64,000 bases of DNA from Microbacterium hydrothermale (lineage in GTDB: Bacteria > Actinomycetota > Actinomycetes > Actinomycetales > Microbacteriaceae): positions 1 through 64,000 of the forward strand of contig NZ_STGM01000003.1 in assembly GCF_004854025.1 (NCBI RefSeq), written 5' to 3'. This document shows, in pieces, positions 42,632 through 51,488 of the stretch. A model generated the notes under the pieces. It was not told the DNA's origin, did not search any database, and worked only from the letters and a program-made list of their open reading frames with translations. Every line of letters starts with the position of its first letter. Within the stretch, counting starts at the first letter, position 1. Both the position numbers and the translations under genes were made by a program.

Positions 42632-44202
42632 GCCTGCTCGACGCGCGGGAACAGCGGCGTCAGCGCCTCGACCGACGACCCCGGGCGCAGCACGCCCCAG
42701 GTGCCCGCGTCGCGGATCGGCTGGTCGGCGAGCGCACCGATCGAGCCCTCAGCCCCGAGCGCGACCCAGAGCTTCGCGGTCGACTCCGGCATGACCGGCG
42801 ACAGCAGCACGGCGAGGGCGCGCAGGCCCTCGGCCGCGGTGTACAGCACCGTGCCGAGACGCTCGCGCTGAGCCTCGTCCTTCGCGAGCGCCCACGGCTC
42901 GTTCTCGGTGATGTAGCCGTTGAGGGCGTCGACGATCGTCCAGATCGCCGCGATGGCCTCGTCGATGCGGAACCGCTCGATGGCGGCGTCGGCCGCGGTC
43001 GCGGCATCCGCCACGATCTTGTGGATCGCCGCGTCGAGGTCGGTGGAGGGCCCGGCCGGCGGGACGACGCCGTCGAAGTACTTCGAGATCATCGCGACGG
43101 TGCGGGATGCCAGGTTGCCGAAGCCGTTGGCGAGTTCGGCCTGGTAGCGGGCGGAGAGGTCTTCCCACGAGAAGGAGCCGTCCTGGCCGAAGGCGATCGC
43201 CGACAGGAAGTAGAACCGGTAGGCGTCGGAGCCGAACACGTCGGTGATCTCGGTGGGCGCGATGCCGGTGAGCTTCGACTTCGACATCTTCTCGCCGCCG
43301 ACGAGCAGCCACCCGTGGGCGAAGACCCCGCGCGGCACGTCGAGACCCGCGGCCATGAGCATGGCGGGCCAGATGACGGCGTGGAAGCGGAGGATGTCTT
43401 TGCCGACCACGTGGAACGCGGGCCAGCGGCGCGCGAACTGCTCCGGATCGGTGCCGTAGCCGACCGCGGTGGCGTAGTTGAGCAGCGCGTCGACCCACAC
43501 GTAGATCACGTGCGAGGGATCCCACGGCACCGTGATGCCCCAGTCGAACGCGGAGCGCGAGATCGAGAGGTCTTTGAGACCGCTGCGCACGAACGACACG
43601 ACCTCGTTGCGCGCCGATTCGGGGCGCACGAAGTCGGGCTCGGTCTTGTACAGCTCGAGCAGGCGGTCCTGGAACTCGCTGAGCTTGAAGAAGTAGTTCT
43701 TCTCCTGCAGCAGTTCGAGGGGCTTGGAGTGGATCGCGCAGACCTTGAGCCCCTCGAAGGGGCCCGTGCCGTCGACGATCTCGGCCTCGGGCTTGAACTC
43801 CTCGCATCCGACGCAGTACAGCGCCTCGTACTCGCCGGCGTAGATGTACCCGCGGTCGTAGAGCGCCTTGACGAACTCCTGCACGCGCTCTTCGTGGCGC
43901 GGCTGCGTCGTGCGGATGAAGTCGTCGTTGGCGACGTCGAGGGTCTCGAGCAGAGGGAACCAGGACTCGGTGACCAGCTTGTCGACCCACTCCTGCGGGG
44001 TGACGCCGTTGGCCGCGGCGGCGCGCAGCATCTTCTGCCCGTGCTCGTCGGTGCCGGTCAGCATCCAGGTGTCGTCGCCCGCCTGGCGGTGCCAGCGTGC
44101 GAGCGCGTCGACGGCCACCGTCGTGTACCCGTGCCCGATGTGGGGCAGGTCGCTGGGGTAGTAGATCGGCGTCGTGATGTAGAAGGATCGGCCGGAAGTC
44201 AC
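42628..44202 (-). CDS. metG: Methionyl-tRNA synthetase
   Basis: This 524-residue class I synthetase charges tRNA-Met. The HIGH motif is HIGHGYTT (residues 21-28) and KMSKS lies near residue 303 (GGEKMSKSKL). One Cys pair (CVGCEEF) remains of the zinc knuckle. The anticodon-binding domain is at the end, with no C-terminal tRNA-binding extension. The start is GTG 44202. TAGAAT (44214-44209) is followed by 6 nt and the GTG, with no ribosome site, so translation is probably leaderless. Confidence 0.96.
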   Translation of the reverse strand: MTSGRSFYITTPIYYPSDLPHIGHGYTTVAVDALARWHRQAGDDTWMLTGTDEHGQKMLRAAAANGVTPQEWVDKLVTESWFPLLETLDVANDDFIRTTQPRHEERVQEFVKALYDRGYIYAGEYEALYCVGCEEFKPEAEIVDGTGPFEGLKVCAIHSKPLELLQEKNYFFKLSEFQDRLLELYKTEPDFVRPESARNEVVSFVRSGLKDLSISRSAFDWGITVPWDPSHVIYVWVDALLNYATAVGYGTDPEQFARRWPAFHVVGKDILRFHAVIWPAMLMAAGLDVPRGVFAHGWLLVGGEKMSKSKLTGIAPTEITDVFGSDAYRFYFLSAIAFGQDGSFSWEDLSARYQAELANGFGNLASRTVAMISKYFDGVVPPAGPSTDLDAAIHKIVADAATAADAAIERFRIDEAIAAIWTIVDALNGYITENEPWALAKDEAQRERLGTVLYTAAEGLRALAVLLSPVMPESTAKLWVALGAEGSIGALADQPIRDAGTWGVLRPGSSVEALTPLFPRVEQA

Positions 44203-44208
44203 CTGGAG

Positions 44209-44214
44209 ATTCTA
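44209..44214 (-). promoter_or_regulatory. -10 box of metG (leaderless)
   Basis: TAGAAT matches the TATAAT consensus at five of six positions and stands 6 nt before the GTG start. It lies in the 49-bp gap after the LacI gene. Confidence 0.6.
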
Positions 44215-44251
44215 CGGGCGGCCACCGACACGGCCGACCGCATGACGGCGC

Positions 44252-45269
44252 TCAGGCCGAGCCGCGCACGACGAGGGTCGTCGGCAGCACCACCGGTTCG
44301 ACCTCGCGCCCGTCGATCGCGTCGAGCAGCAGGGTGACCATGCGCTCGCTCAGTTGCTCCCAGGGCTGTCGCATCGTCGTGAGCGGAGGCTCGTGCGTCG
44401 CGGCGAGGCCCGAGTCGTCGAAGCCCGCGACGGCGACGTCGTGGGGAATCCGACGCCCCGCGCGGCGCAGCGTCTGCACCGCCCCGGCGGCCATGAGATC
44501 GGATGCCGCGAACACGGCCTCGACGTCGGGGGCGCGCTCGAGCAGCCGCTCCATGGCGAGAGCGCCGGAATCGAGCGAGTAGTCCCCGACCTCGACGAGA
44601 GCGGGGTCGAAGTCGTCGCCCATCTCGTCGCGGAACCCGACCAGGCGGAATCGTCCTCCGGGGGTGTCGTCGGGTCCGGCGATCATCGCGATGCGCCGGT
44701 GCCCCTGCGCTCGCAGGTGCGCCGTCATCGTGCGCGCCGACCCGGCTTCGTCGACCGAGACGCTGAGCACCTCGGCGCGGTGCCCCAGGGGCACCCCGCA
44801 CGCGACGGTCGGGATGCCGGCATCCAGCAACGACTCGAGCAGGGGGTCGGCCTCGTGCGAGGAGATGAGCAGGACGCCGTCGACGTGCCCGGCGCTGACG
44901 TAGTGCGCGACATTCGCGCGCTCTGCGGGGGGTGCCGGCGATGAGGAGCACCAGGGTCATCTGGCGTTTGGACAGCGCCTCGGCGGCGCCGCGCAGCAGG
45001 AGGGCGAAGGTCGGATCGTCGAAGAGCAGGTGCTGCGGCTCGGTCATGAGGAACGCGAGGGATCCCGCGCGACCGGTGGCGAGGCTGCGCGCGGCGTGGT
45101 TGGCGGTGTAGCCGGTGCGTTCGATGGCGTCCTCGACGGCCGCCCGCGCGTCGGGCGACACCCAGTGCCCGCCGTTGATGACGCGCGAGACGGTGCCGCG
45201 CGACACCCCCGCGGCCGCCGCGACGTCGCGGATCGTCGGCTTGCGACGCACGGTCGGGGTCTGCTCCAT
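44252..45269 (-). pseudogene. LacI-family regulator, frameshifted in this sequence
   Basis: The N-terminal part (TIRDVAAAAGVSRGTVSRVI, start of the ligand domain to LVLLIAGT) is in one frame from ATG 45269. The remainder (ERANVAHYVSAGHVDGVLL onward, SLDSGALAMERLLE, ASDLMAAGAVQTLRRAG, to stop 44252) is in another. The break lies at a run of six G on the plus strand (44927-44932); with five, the frame is restored and a full regulator of about 338 residues results. It is the local regulator of the galactan genes. It could be a sequencing error, a true mutation, or a slippage site. TAGCAT lies 6 nt before the ATG. Confidence 0.85.
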
Positions 45270-45320
45270 GCGGGAATGCTATCGGCCCGCGCGCGCGGCG
45301 GATCACCGGAACGCGCCCGG

Positions 45321-45409
45321 GACTGGGACCGGTCACAGTTGCGTAACGAAGCCGCGTCCGACGTTGCGGGCGCCACCACGGACGACGGAGGCTGTGACCG
45401 GTCCCAGTC
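45321..45409. promoter_or_regulatory. Paired LacI-type operators
   Basis: GACTGGGACCGGTCACAG (45321-45338) and its exact reverse complement (45392-45409) lie 71 bp apart centre to centre, between the divergent regulator and beta-galactosidase genes. Each holds the near-palindrome TGTGACCGGTCCCA with a central CG, the usual form of LacI-family operators. The pair could support DNA looping. Confidence 0.75.
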
Positions 45410-45438
45410 TGGGCCGCCCCACGATCCGATGGAGTGTC

Positions 45439-47463
45439 ATGACCCGCGTTACCCCCTGGCCCGCTCTCGACGGCATCGCCTACGGCGGTGACTACAACCC
45501 CGAGCAGTGGGACCGCGCGGTCTGGGACGAAGACGTCCGACTCATGCGCGAGGCGGGCGTGAACCTCGTCAGCGTCGGCATCTTCTCGTGGGCCCTGCTG
45601 GAGCGTTCCGAGGGCGTGTTCGACTTCGCGTGGCTCGACGATCTTCTCGATCTGCTGCACGCCAACGGCATCCACGTCGACCTCGGCACGCCCACCGCGT
45701 CGCCGCCCGCGTGGTTCTTCCACGCCCACCCCGAGGCGCGCGTGCTGACCCGGGACGGGCGCACCATGGGCTTCGGCTCGCGCGGGATGGCCTCCCACTC
45801 GTCCCCCGCGTACCGCGCGGCCATCGCCCGCATCGCGGACGCCCTGGCGGCCCGCTACGCCGCGCACCCGGCCGTGGTGCTGTGGCACGTGCACAACGAG
45901 TACGGCGTCCCCGTCGGCGAGGACTACTCCCCCGCCTCCGTCGCCGCGTTCCGCGCCTGGCTGGCGGAGCGCTACGGCTCTCTCGACGGCCTCAACGCCG
46001 CCTGGGGCACCGCGTTCTGGGGCCAGCACTACACCGCGTGGGAGCACGTGGGCGCCCCCGCCGACGCGCCCAGCGTCGTCAATCCCGCGCAGCGCCTGGA
46101 CTTCGCGCGCTTCACCGACGCGCAGCTGCGAGCGTGCTTCCGCATCGAGCGCGACGCGATCCGCGCGCACGCCACGCAGCCCATCACCACCAACTTCATG
46201 GCCAACCAGAGCTGGACCACCGACCTGTGGGCGTGGGGCCGCGAGGTCGACATCGTCTCCGACGACCACTACCTGTGGGCCGCCGATCCGGACGGCCACG
46301 TCGGTCTCGCGATCGCCGCCGACCTCTCGCGATCGGTGGGCGGCGGCGCACCGTGGATCCTCATGGAGCACTCCACCTCGGCGGTGAACTGGCAGCCGCG
46401 CAACGTCGCGAAGCGCCCGGGCGAGATGGCCCGCAACTCTCTCACCCACCTGGCCCGCGGCGCCGACGCGATCCTCTTCTTCCAGTGGCGCGCCTCGCGC
46501 TCGGGGGCCGAGAAGTTCCACTCCGCGATGCTTCCCCACGCCGGCACCGAGTCCCGCGTCTGGCGGGAGGTCGTCGACCTCGGCGCGGCGCTCGGCCGCC
46601 TCGGAGAGGTGCGCGGAGCGCGCGTGCAGGCCGAGGCCGCGGTGCTGTGGGACTTCGAGTCGTTCTGGGCACAGGACCTCGAATGGCGCCCCTCGATCGA
46701 GGTGACGCACCAGGCCCAGGTGCGCGCCGCGTACGAGCAGCTCTGGCGCGACGGCGTCACCGCCGACTTCGCCCTGCCCGGCCACGATCTGTCGGGGTAC
46801 CGCCTCGTGGTCGTCCCGGCCCAGTACCTCCTCACGACGGCGGATGCCGCGAACCTCACGTCCTACGTCGCCGGCGGCGGCACCCTGGTGGTGTCGTTCT
46901 TCTCGGGCATCGTCGACGAGAACGACGCCGTCCACGCGGGCGGTTACCTCGCGCCGCTGGCCGAGGTGCTCGGGGTGCGCGTGGAGGAGTTCCTGCCCCT
47001 GCGCGAGGGGGAGACCGTCTCGCTCGAGCGCGCCGACGGCACTCGCCTGACGGCACGGTCGTGGACCGAGGACCTCGTGGTCGCCGGCGCCGAGACCGTC
47101 GCCCGTTACACCGACGGCCCCGCCGCGGGTCGGGCCGCGATCACGCGTCACCGTCACGGCGAGGGCACGGGCTGGTACGTCTCGACGAGCCTGGACGCCG
47201 CGGGCCTCGCCGCGACGTTCGCCGCCGCCTACGCGGACGCCGGGGTGTCGGCATCCTCCGTTCCGGCGGGATGCGAGGTCGTGGTGCGCCGCGGCGCCGC
47301 GCACGACTTCACCTTCGTCGTGAACCACCGCGACGACGCCGTGACCCTCGACCTCGACGGGGTCGAACTGCTCACCGGAGCAGCCACCGACGGGGTGGTC
47401 ACGGTTCCCGCCGGCGGAATCGCCGTGGTCCGCTCCGCACTCCCGGAGGCAGCCACCCGTTGA
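45439..47463 (+). CDS. GH42 beta-galactosidase
   Basis: This 674-residue enzyme hydrolyses terminal beta-galactosides, here probably galacto-oligosaccharides from galactan. The N-terminal TIM barrel (YGGDYNPEQWDR, SVGIFSWALLE) has the acid/base Glu154 (HVHNEYGVP) and nucleophile Glu310 (LMEHSTSAVNW). The trimerisation domain and a C-terminal beta domain follow. No signal peptide, so it acts in the cytosol. GGAG lies 4 nt before ATG 45439. It is the first gene of the operon controlled by the paired operators. Confidence 0.94.
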   Translation: MTRVTPWPALDGIAYGGDYNPEQWDRAVWDEDVRLMREAGVNLVSVGIFSWALLERSEGVFDFAWLDDLLDLLHANGIHVDLGTPTASPPAWFFHAHPEARVLTRDGRTMGFGSRGMASHSSPAYRAAIARIADALAARYAAHPAVVLWHVHNEYGVPVGEDYSPASVAAFRAWLAERYGSLDGLNAAWGTAFWGQHYTAWEHVGAPADAPSVVNPAQRLDFARFTDAQLRACFRIERDAIRAHATQPITTNFMANQSWTTDLWAWGREVDIVSDDHYLWAADPDGHVGLAIAADLSRSVGGGAPWILMEHSTSAVNWQPRNVAKRPGEMARNSLTHLARGADAILFFQWRASRSGAEKFHSAMLPHAGTESRVWREVVDLGAALGRLGEVRGARVQAEAAVLWDFESFWAQDLEWRPSIEVTHQAQVRAAYEQLWRDGVTADFALPGHDLSGYRLVVVPAQYLLTTADAANLTSYVAGGGTLVVSFFSGIVDENDAVHAGGYLAPLAEVLGVRVEEFLPLREGETVSLERADGTRLTARSWTEDLVVAGAETVARYTDGPAAGRAAITRHRHGEGTGWYVSTSLDAAGLAATFAAAYADAGVSASSVPAGCEVVVRRGAAHDFTFVVNHRDDAVTLDLDGVELLTGAATDGVVTVPAGGIAVVRSALPEAATR

Positions 47464-47572
47464 CCCCCGGGATCCGTGCCGACGCGGATCCCGGGCACCA
47501 CCCTCGACCGCGACCTTCGCGGGCGAACCGAACCCGACCGCAACGGCTGCGGTCGCACAGAAAGGGATTCCC

Positions 47573-48808
47573 ATGCGCATGACAGCACACGGACGTGCAC
47601 TGCTCGGATCGGCCGGCATCCTCGCCGTCTCGGCCCTCGCTCTCAGCGGCTGCACCGGAAGCGGCTCGGGCACGGACGCCGCCCCGGCCGGAGACGGCCC
47701 GGAGATCGTCGTCTGGACGGATGCCGAGCGCGAGCAGGCCATCACCGACGCGGCTGCGGCCTTCGAGGAGGAGACGGGCGCGACCGTCCGCCTCGTGCAG
47801 AAGAACTTCGAGGACCTCCGCAACGACTTCATCGCCCAGGTGCCCACCGGCGAAGGCCCCGACATCACCGTGGGCGCGCACGACTGGCTCGGTGCCCTCG
47901 TGGCGGCGGGCGTCGTCGACACGATCGACCTCGGCGACACCGCGGCGAACTTCGAGCCGGTCGCCCTCGAGGCGATGACCTATGACGGTCAGCTCTACGC
48001 CCTGCCCTACTCGCTCGAGACAGTCGCGCTCGTGCAGAACACGGCGCTCGTCGGCACCGAGGCCCCCGCGACGTGGGACGACATGATCCAGCGCGGCCAG
48101 GCCTCGGGCGCCGAGCGGCCCTTCGTCATCAACACCGCCGGCGAGACCGGCGACGGATACACCATGTACGGACTGCAGACCTCGTTCGGCGCCCCCGTCT
48201 TCGTGCAGGACGCCACCGGGTCGTACACCTCGGAGGTCGGGATGGGCGGCGCCGCGGGCGAGTCGTTCGCGCAGTGGCTCTCGACCAACGGTCAGGCCGG
48301 GTACCTCTCGACCACGATCGACTACGACATCAACAACGAGCTGTTCGCGACCGGCAAGGCGCCCTACACGATCCAGGGCCCGTGGGCGATCAGCGCCTTC
48401 GACGGCATCGACGTCGCGGTCAACCCGATCCCGAGCGCGGGCGGACAGACCGCGGCTCCCTTCGTGGGCGTGCAGGGCTTCTACCTCAGCGCGCAGAGCG
48501 AGAACGCGCTGCTGGCGACCGAGTTCCTCGTCAACTACCTCGGCACCGAGGACGCCCAGCGCGCCCTCTACGAGGCCGACCCGCGCATCCCCGCCTACAC
48601 CGCCCTCGGCGAGGAGGTCGCGAGCGACCCCGTCATCGCGGGCTTCCTCGCCTCGGCGCAGAACGGCGTGCCCATGCCCTCGATCCCCGAGATGGGGTCG
48701 GTCTGGGACCTGTGGAACGCCGCTGAGGCGCAGATCATCTCCGGCGCCGAGCCCGTCTCGACGTGGAACCGCATGATCACCGACCTGCAGGGAACGCTGG
48801 CCGGCTGA
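47573..48808 (+). CDS. Sugar-binding lipoprotein (MalE type) of ABC importer
   Basis: This 411-residue lipoprotein (lipobox ALSGC) has a family-1 solute-binding fold: EIVVWTDAEREQAITDAAAAF, GPDITVGAHDWLGAL, ALPYSLETVALVQNTALVG, and GPWAISAFDG. It resembles maltodextrin/galactooligosaccharide binders (MalE/GanO type). It lies between the beta-galactosidase and two permease genes, so galacto-oligosaccharides are the likely ligand. AAAGGGA provides the ribosome site before ATG 47573. Confidence 0.92.
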   Translation: MRMTAHGRALLGSAGILAVSALALSGCTGSGSGTDAAPAGDGPEIVVWTDAEREQAITDAAAAFEEETGATVRLVQKNFEDLRNDFIAQVPTGEGPDITVGAHDWLGALVAAGVVDTIDLGDTAANFEPVALEAMTYDGQLYALPYSLETVALVQNTALVGTEAPATWDDMIQRGQASGAERPFVINTAGETGDGYTMYGLQTSFGAPVFVQDATGSYTSEVGMGGAAGESFAQWLSTNGQAGYLSTTIDYDINNELFATGKAPYTIQGPWAISAFDGIDVAVNPIPSAGGQTAAPFVGVQGFYLSAQSENALLATEFLVNYLGTEDAQRALYEADPRIPAYTALGEEVASDPVIAGFLASAQNGVPMPSIPEMGSVWDLWNAAEAQIISGAEPVSTWNRMITDLQGTLAG

Positions 48809-48816
48809 CCATCGTC

Positions 48817-48848
48817 GTGGGCGGTCGCGATCCTCCGCGACCGCCCAC
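48817..48848 (+). terminator. Intercistronic hairpin after the binding-protein gene
   Basis: A perfect 13-bp stem, GTGGGCGGTCGCG/CGCGACCGCCCAC, closes on a six-base loop 8 nt after the binding-protein stop. Such hairpins commonly protect the binding-protein message or partly terminate, giving more binding protein than permease. Confidence 0.7.
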
Positions 48849-48921
48849 GGCACCGCACCGCACCACACCGCAGGGCCCCTCCGGCCCCGCACCGCACCGT
48901 CCCGACGAATCCGGAGCATCC

Positions 48922-50556
48922 ATGTCGGCCACCCCACCCGTCGCGCCCCCGGGCGCCGCCCCCAGCGCCCCCGCACCCCTGCCGGCACCCCGCCGCGAGT
49001 CGCACGCCCGCGCGTGGCGGGGCATCGGCGTCGGCTTCCTCGTGAAGCTCGCGATCATGGCGATCGTCAACGCCTTCGGCATCCTGACGATCCTCACCGC
49101 CGTCGGCGCGGACTCGTGGCTGCTGGCCACGATCACGGCCGTCCTGCTCGTCGCCGCCGACGTCGTCTACTTCACGCGTCGCGCCCTGCCGCTGAAGTAC
49201 CTGCTGCCCGGGCTGATCTTCCTCTTCGCGTTCCAGGTCTTCATCTTCGGCTACACCGCGTACATCGCCTTCACCAACTACGGCACCGGTCACGCCGGCT
49301 CGCAGTCGCAGGCGGTGGATGCCACCCTCATCCAGGGCGAGCGCCGGGTCGACGACTCGCCCAGCTACCCCATGGTCGTGGTCGAGCGCCTCGGCCAGTA
49401 CGGCCTCGCCATCGCCGACGACGACGTCGTGCGCGTGGGAACCCCCGACGAACCGCTCACCACCGTCGACGGCGCCGTCGGACGCAATGGAGCGCCGACC
49501 GAGGTCGCGGGGTGGACCGTGGTCCCCCGCGCCGAGCTGCTCACCGATCCCGAGCTGCAGAGCACGGCCGCCGCGCTGCGGGTCCCCCTGTCGGACGACC
49601 CCAACGACGGGGCCCTGCGCACGCGCGACGGGTCGACCGCGACCGTGTACACCTCGACCCTCGTCTGGGACGAGGACGCCCAGACCATCACCGACACCTC
49701 GACCGGCACCGTCTACGCCGCGACCGACCGGGGCACCTTCACGTCGGCGGACGGGCAGAGCCTGCCGACCGGCTGGTACGTCAACGTGGGATTCGAAAAC
49801 TTCCTGCGCGTCTTCACCGACACGGCTCTCGTCGCTCCGCTGCTGTCGGTGACGGGGTGGACCTTCGCGTTCGCGATCCTGTCGGTGGCCCTGAGCTTCG
49901 GGCTCGGACTCCTCTTCGCGCTGATCTTCAACGACCCGCGCGTGCGGGCGCGCAAGTTCCTGCGGACCCTGTTCATCCTCCCGTACGCGTTCCCCGCGTT
50001 CATGTCGGCGCTACTGTTCCGCGGCATGTTCAACTCCGAGTTCGGCGTCATCAACGACGTCTTCTTCTTCGGCTTGCCGATCAACTGGCTCGGCGACCCC
50101 GTCCTGGCCAAGCTCGCCGTGCTGTGGGTGAACGTGTGGCTCAGCTACCCGTACTGGTTCCTCGTGTGCACGGGAGCTCTGCAGGCCCTCCCCTCCGACA
50201 CTCTCGAGGCGGCGCAGCTCGACGGCGCCGGGCGCTGGCGCTCGTTCCGGTCGATCGTGCTGCCGCTGCTGCTGGTCTCGACCGCGCCGCTGGCGATCTC
50301 GTCGTTCGCGTTCAGTTTCAACAACTTCACCGTCATCTACATGTTCAACAACGGCGGGCCGGCGATACCCGGCGCGCCCTACGCGCTGGGCTCGACCGAC
50401 ATCCTCATCTCGGCCATCTACGACATCTCCGGCGTCTCGGGCGGAGCCGCCGACTACGGCCTCGCCAGCGCCCTGTCGATCGTCGTGTTCGTCGTCGTCG
50501 GCGCCATCTCTGCGCTGGCCTTCCGTCAGACCCGCAAGCTGGAGGAGTTCGCATGA
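48922..50556 (+). CDS. MalF-type sugar ABC permease
   Basis: This 544-residue permease has a Pro/Ala-rich head, three N-terminal helices, and a large extracytoplasmic loop (about residues 125-300; TLIQGERRVDD to LPTGWYVNVGFENF). Five or six further helices follow, with the EAA motif EAAQLDGAGRWRSFRSIVLP. The architecture is that of MalF, longer than most family permeases. GGAG precedes ATG 48922. It forms a heterodimer with the MalG-type subunit. Confidence 0.93.
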   Translation: MSATPPVAPPGAAPSAPAPLPAPRRESHARAWRGIGVGFLVKLAIMAIVNAFGILTILTAVGADSWLLATITAVLLVAADVVYFTRRALPLKYLLPGLIFLFAFQVFIFGYTAYIAFTNYGTGHAGSQSQAVDATLIQGERRVDDSPSYPMVVVERLGQYGLAIADDDVVRVGTPDEPLTTVDGAVGRNGAPTEVAGWTVVPRAELLTDPELQSTAAALRVPLSDDPNDGALRTRDGSTATVYTSTLVWDEDAQTITDTSTGTVYAATDRGTFTSADGQSLPTGWYVNVGFENFLRVFTDTALVAPLLSVTGWTFAFAILSVALSFGLGLLFALIFNDPRVRARKFLRTLFILPYAFPAFMSALLFRGMFNSEFGVINDVFFFGLPINWLGDPVLAKLAVLWVNVWLSYPYWFLVCTGALQALPSDTLEAAQLDGAGRWRSFRSIVLPLLLVSTAPLAISSFAFSFNNFTVIYMFNNGGPAIPGAPYALGSTDILISAIYDISGVSGGAADYGLASALSIVVFVVVGAISALAFRQTRKLEEFA

Positions 50557-51452
50557 CCGTCACCGCACGCGGCACCGGGCGCGACACCGCTCGCGCCACC
50601 CCCGCGAAGAAGCGCCGCTGGCTCGCCGAGGTCGGCTGGAAGTACCCCGTCGCCACTCTCGTGGCCTTCTACGCACTGTTCCCCCTCGTCTACGTCGTGT
50701 CGGCCTCGCTGAACCCGCGCGGCAGCCTCGCGTCGTCGAGCGCCCTCTTCTCGGCGGTCGACTTCTCCAACTACGCCGCCCTCTCGGGCACGAGCTACTG
50801 GACGTGGGTCGGCAACACCCTCCTCGTCGGCGGCGTCGCCTCGGTCGGCGCGGTGCTGATGGGAGCCGCGGGGGCCTACGCGTTCTCGCGCTTCCGCTTC
50901 TCGGGTCGGCGGGCGAGCCTCACCGGACTGCTGATCGTGCAGATGTTCCCCCAGGCGCTGGCCTTCGTGGCGATCTTCCTCATGCTGCTGACCATCGGCG
51001 AGGTCGTCCCCGCGCTCGGCATCAACTCGAAGCTCGCGCTCATCTGCGTCTACCTCGGCGGCGCGCTCGGCGCGAACACCTTCCTCATGTACGGCTTCTT
51101 CAACACGATCCCGATCGAGATCGACGAATCCGCCAAGATCGACGGCGCGACCCACGCGCAGATCTTCTGGCGGCTCATCATGCCGCTCGTGACGCCGATC
51201 CTCGCGGTCGTGGCCCTGCTCGCCTTCATCGCCGCCTTCGGCGATTACATCCTCGCGCGCATCATCCTCGTCTCCGAGGACAACTGGACGCTCGCCGTCG
51301 GCATGTACCAGTGGGTCTCGAATCAGCTCACCTCCCGGTGGGGCCTGTTCGCGGCGGGCTCGGTGCTCGCCTCGATCCCCGTCCTCGCCCTGTTCCTGTC
51401 GCTGCAGCGCTACATCGTCGGCGGCCTCACCCAGGGGTCGGTCAAGGGCTGA
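50553..51452 (+). CDS. MalG-type sugar ABC permease
   Basis: This 299-residue permease has six predicted helices and the EAA motif ESAKIDGATHAQIFWRLIMPL. ATG 50553 overlaps the MalF-type stop as ATGA, so the two are coupled. The open frame upstream of this ATG is antisense noise. No ATPase gene is in the operon; a shared MsmX/MsmK-type ATPase encoded elsewhere is the usual solution in Gram-positives. Confidence 0.93.
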   Translation: MTVTARGTGRDTARATPAKKRRWLAEVGWKYPVATLVAFYALFPLVYVVSASLNPRGSLASSSALFSAVDFSNYAALSGTSYWTWVGNTLLVGGVASVGAVLMGAAGAYAFSRFRFSGRRASLTGLLIVQMFPQALAFVAIFLMLLTIGEVVPALGINSKLALICVYLGGALGANTFLMYGFFNTIPIEIDESAKIDGATHAQIFWRLIMPLVTPILAVVALLAFIAAFGDYILARIILVSEDNWTLAVGMYQWVSNQLTSRWGLFAAGSVLASIPVLALFLSLQRYIVGGLTQGSVKG

Positions 51453-51488
51453 GCCCCGACCGCCCCGCCCCGATCGATGGAGATCCGG

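Noticed and set aside
47536..47554. Second LacI operator before the binding-protein gene
   Set aside because: GACCGCA-N5-TGCGGTC is an inverted repeat but does not match the TGTGACCGGTCCCA operator; more likely a small mRNA hairpin.
44725..47940. Long minus-strand frame across the beta-galactosidase gene
   Set aside because: It is antisense to a complete GH42 enzyme with catalytic residues in place, and its translation resembles no protein.
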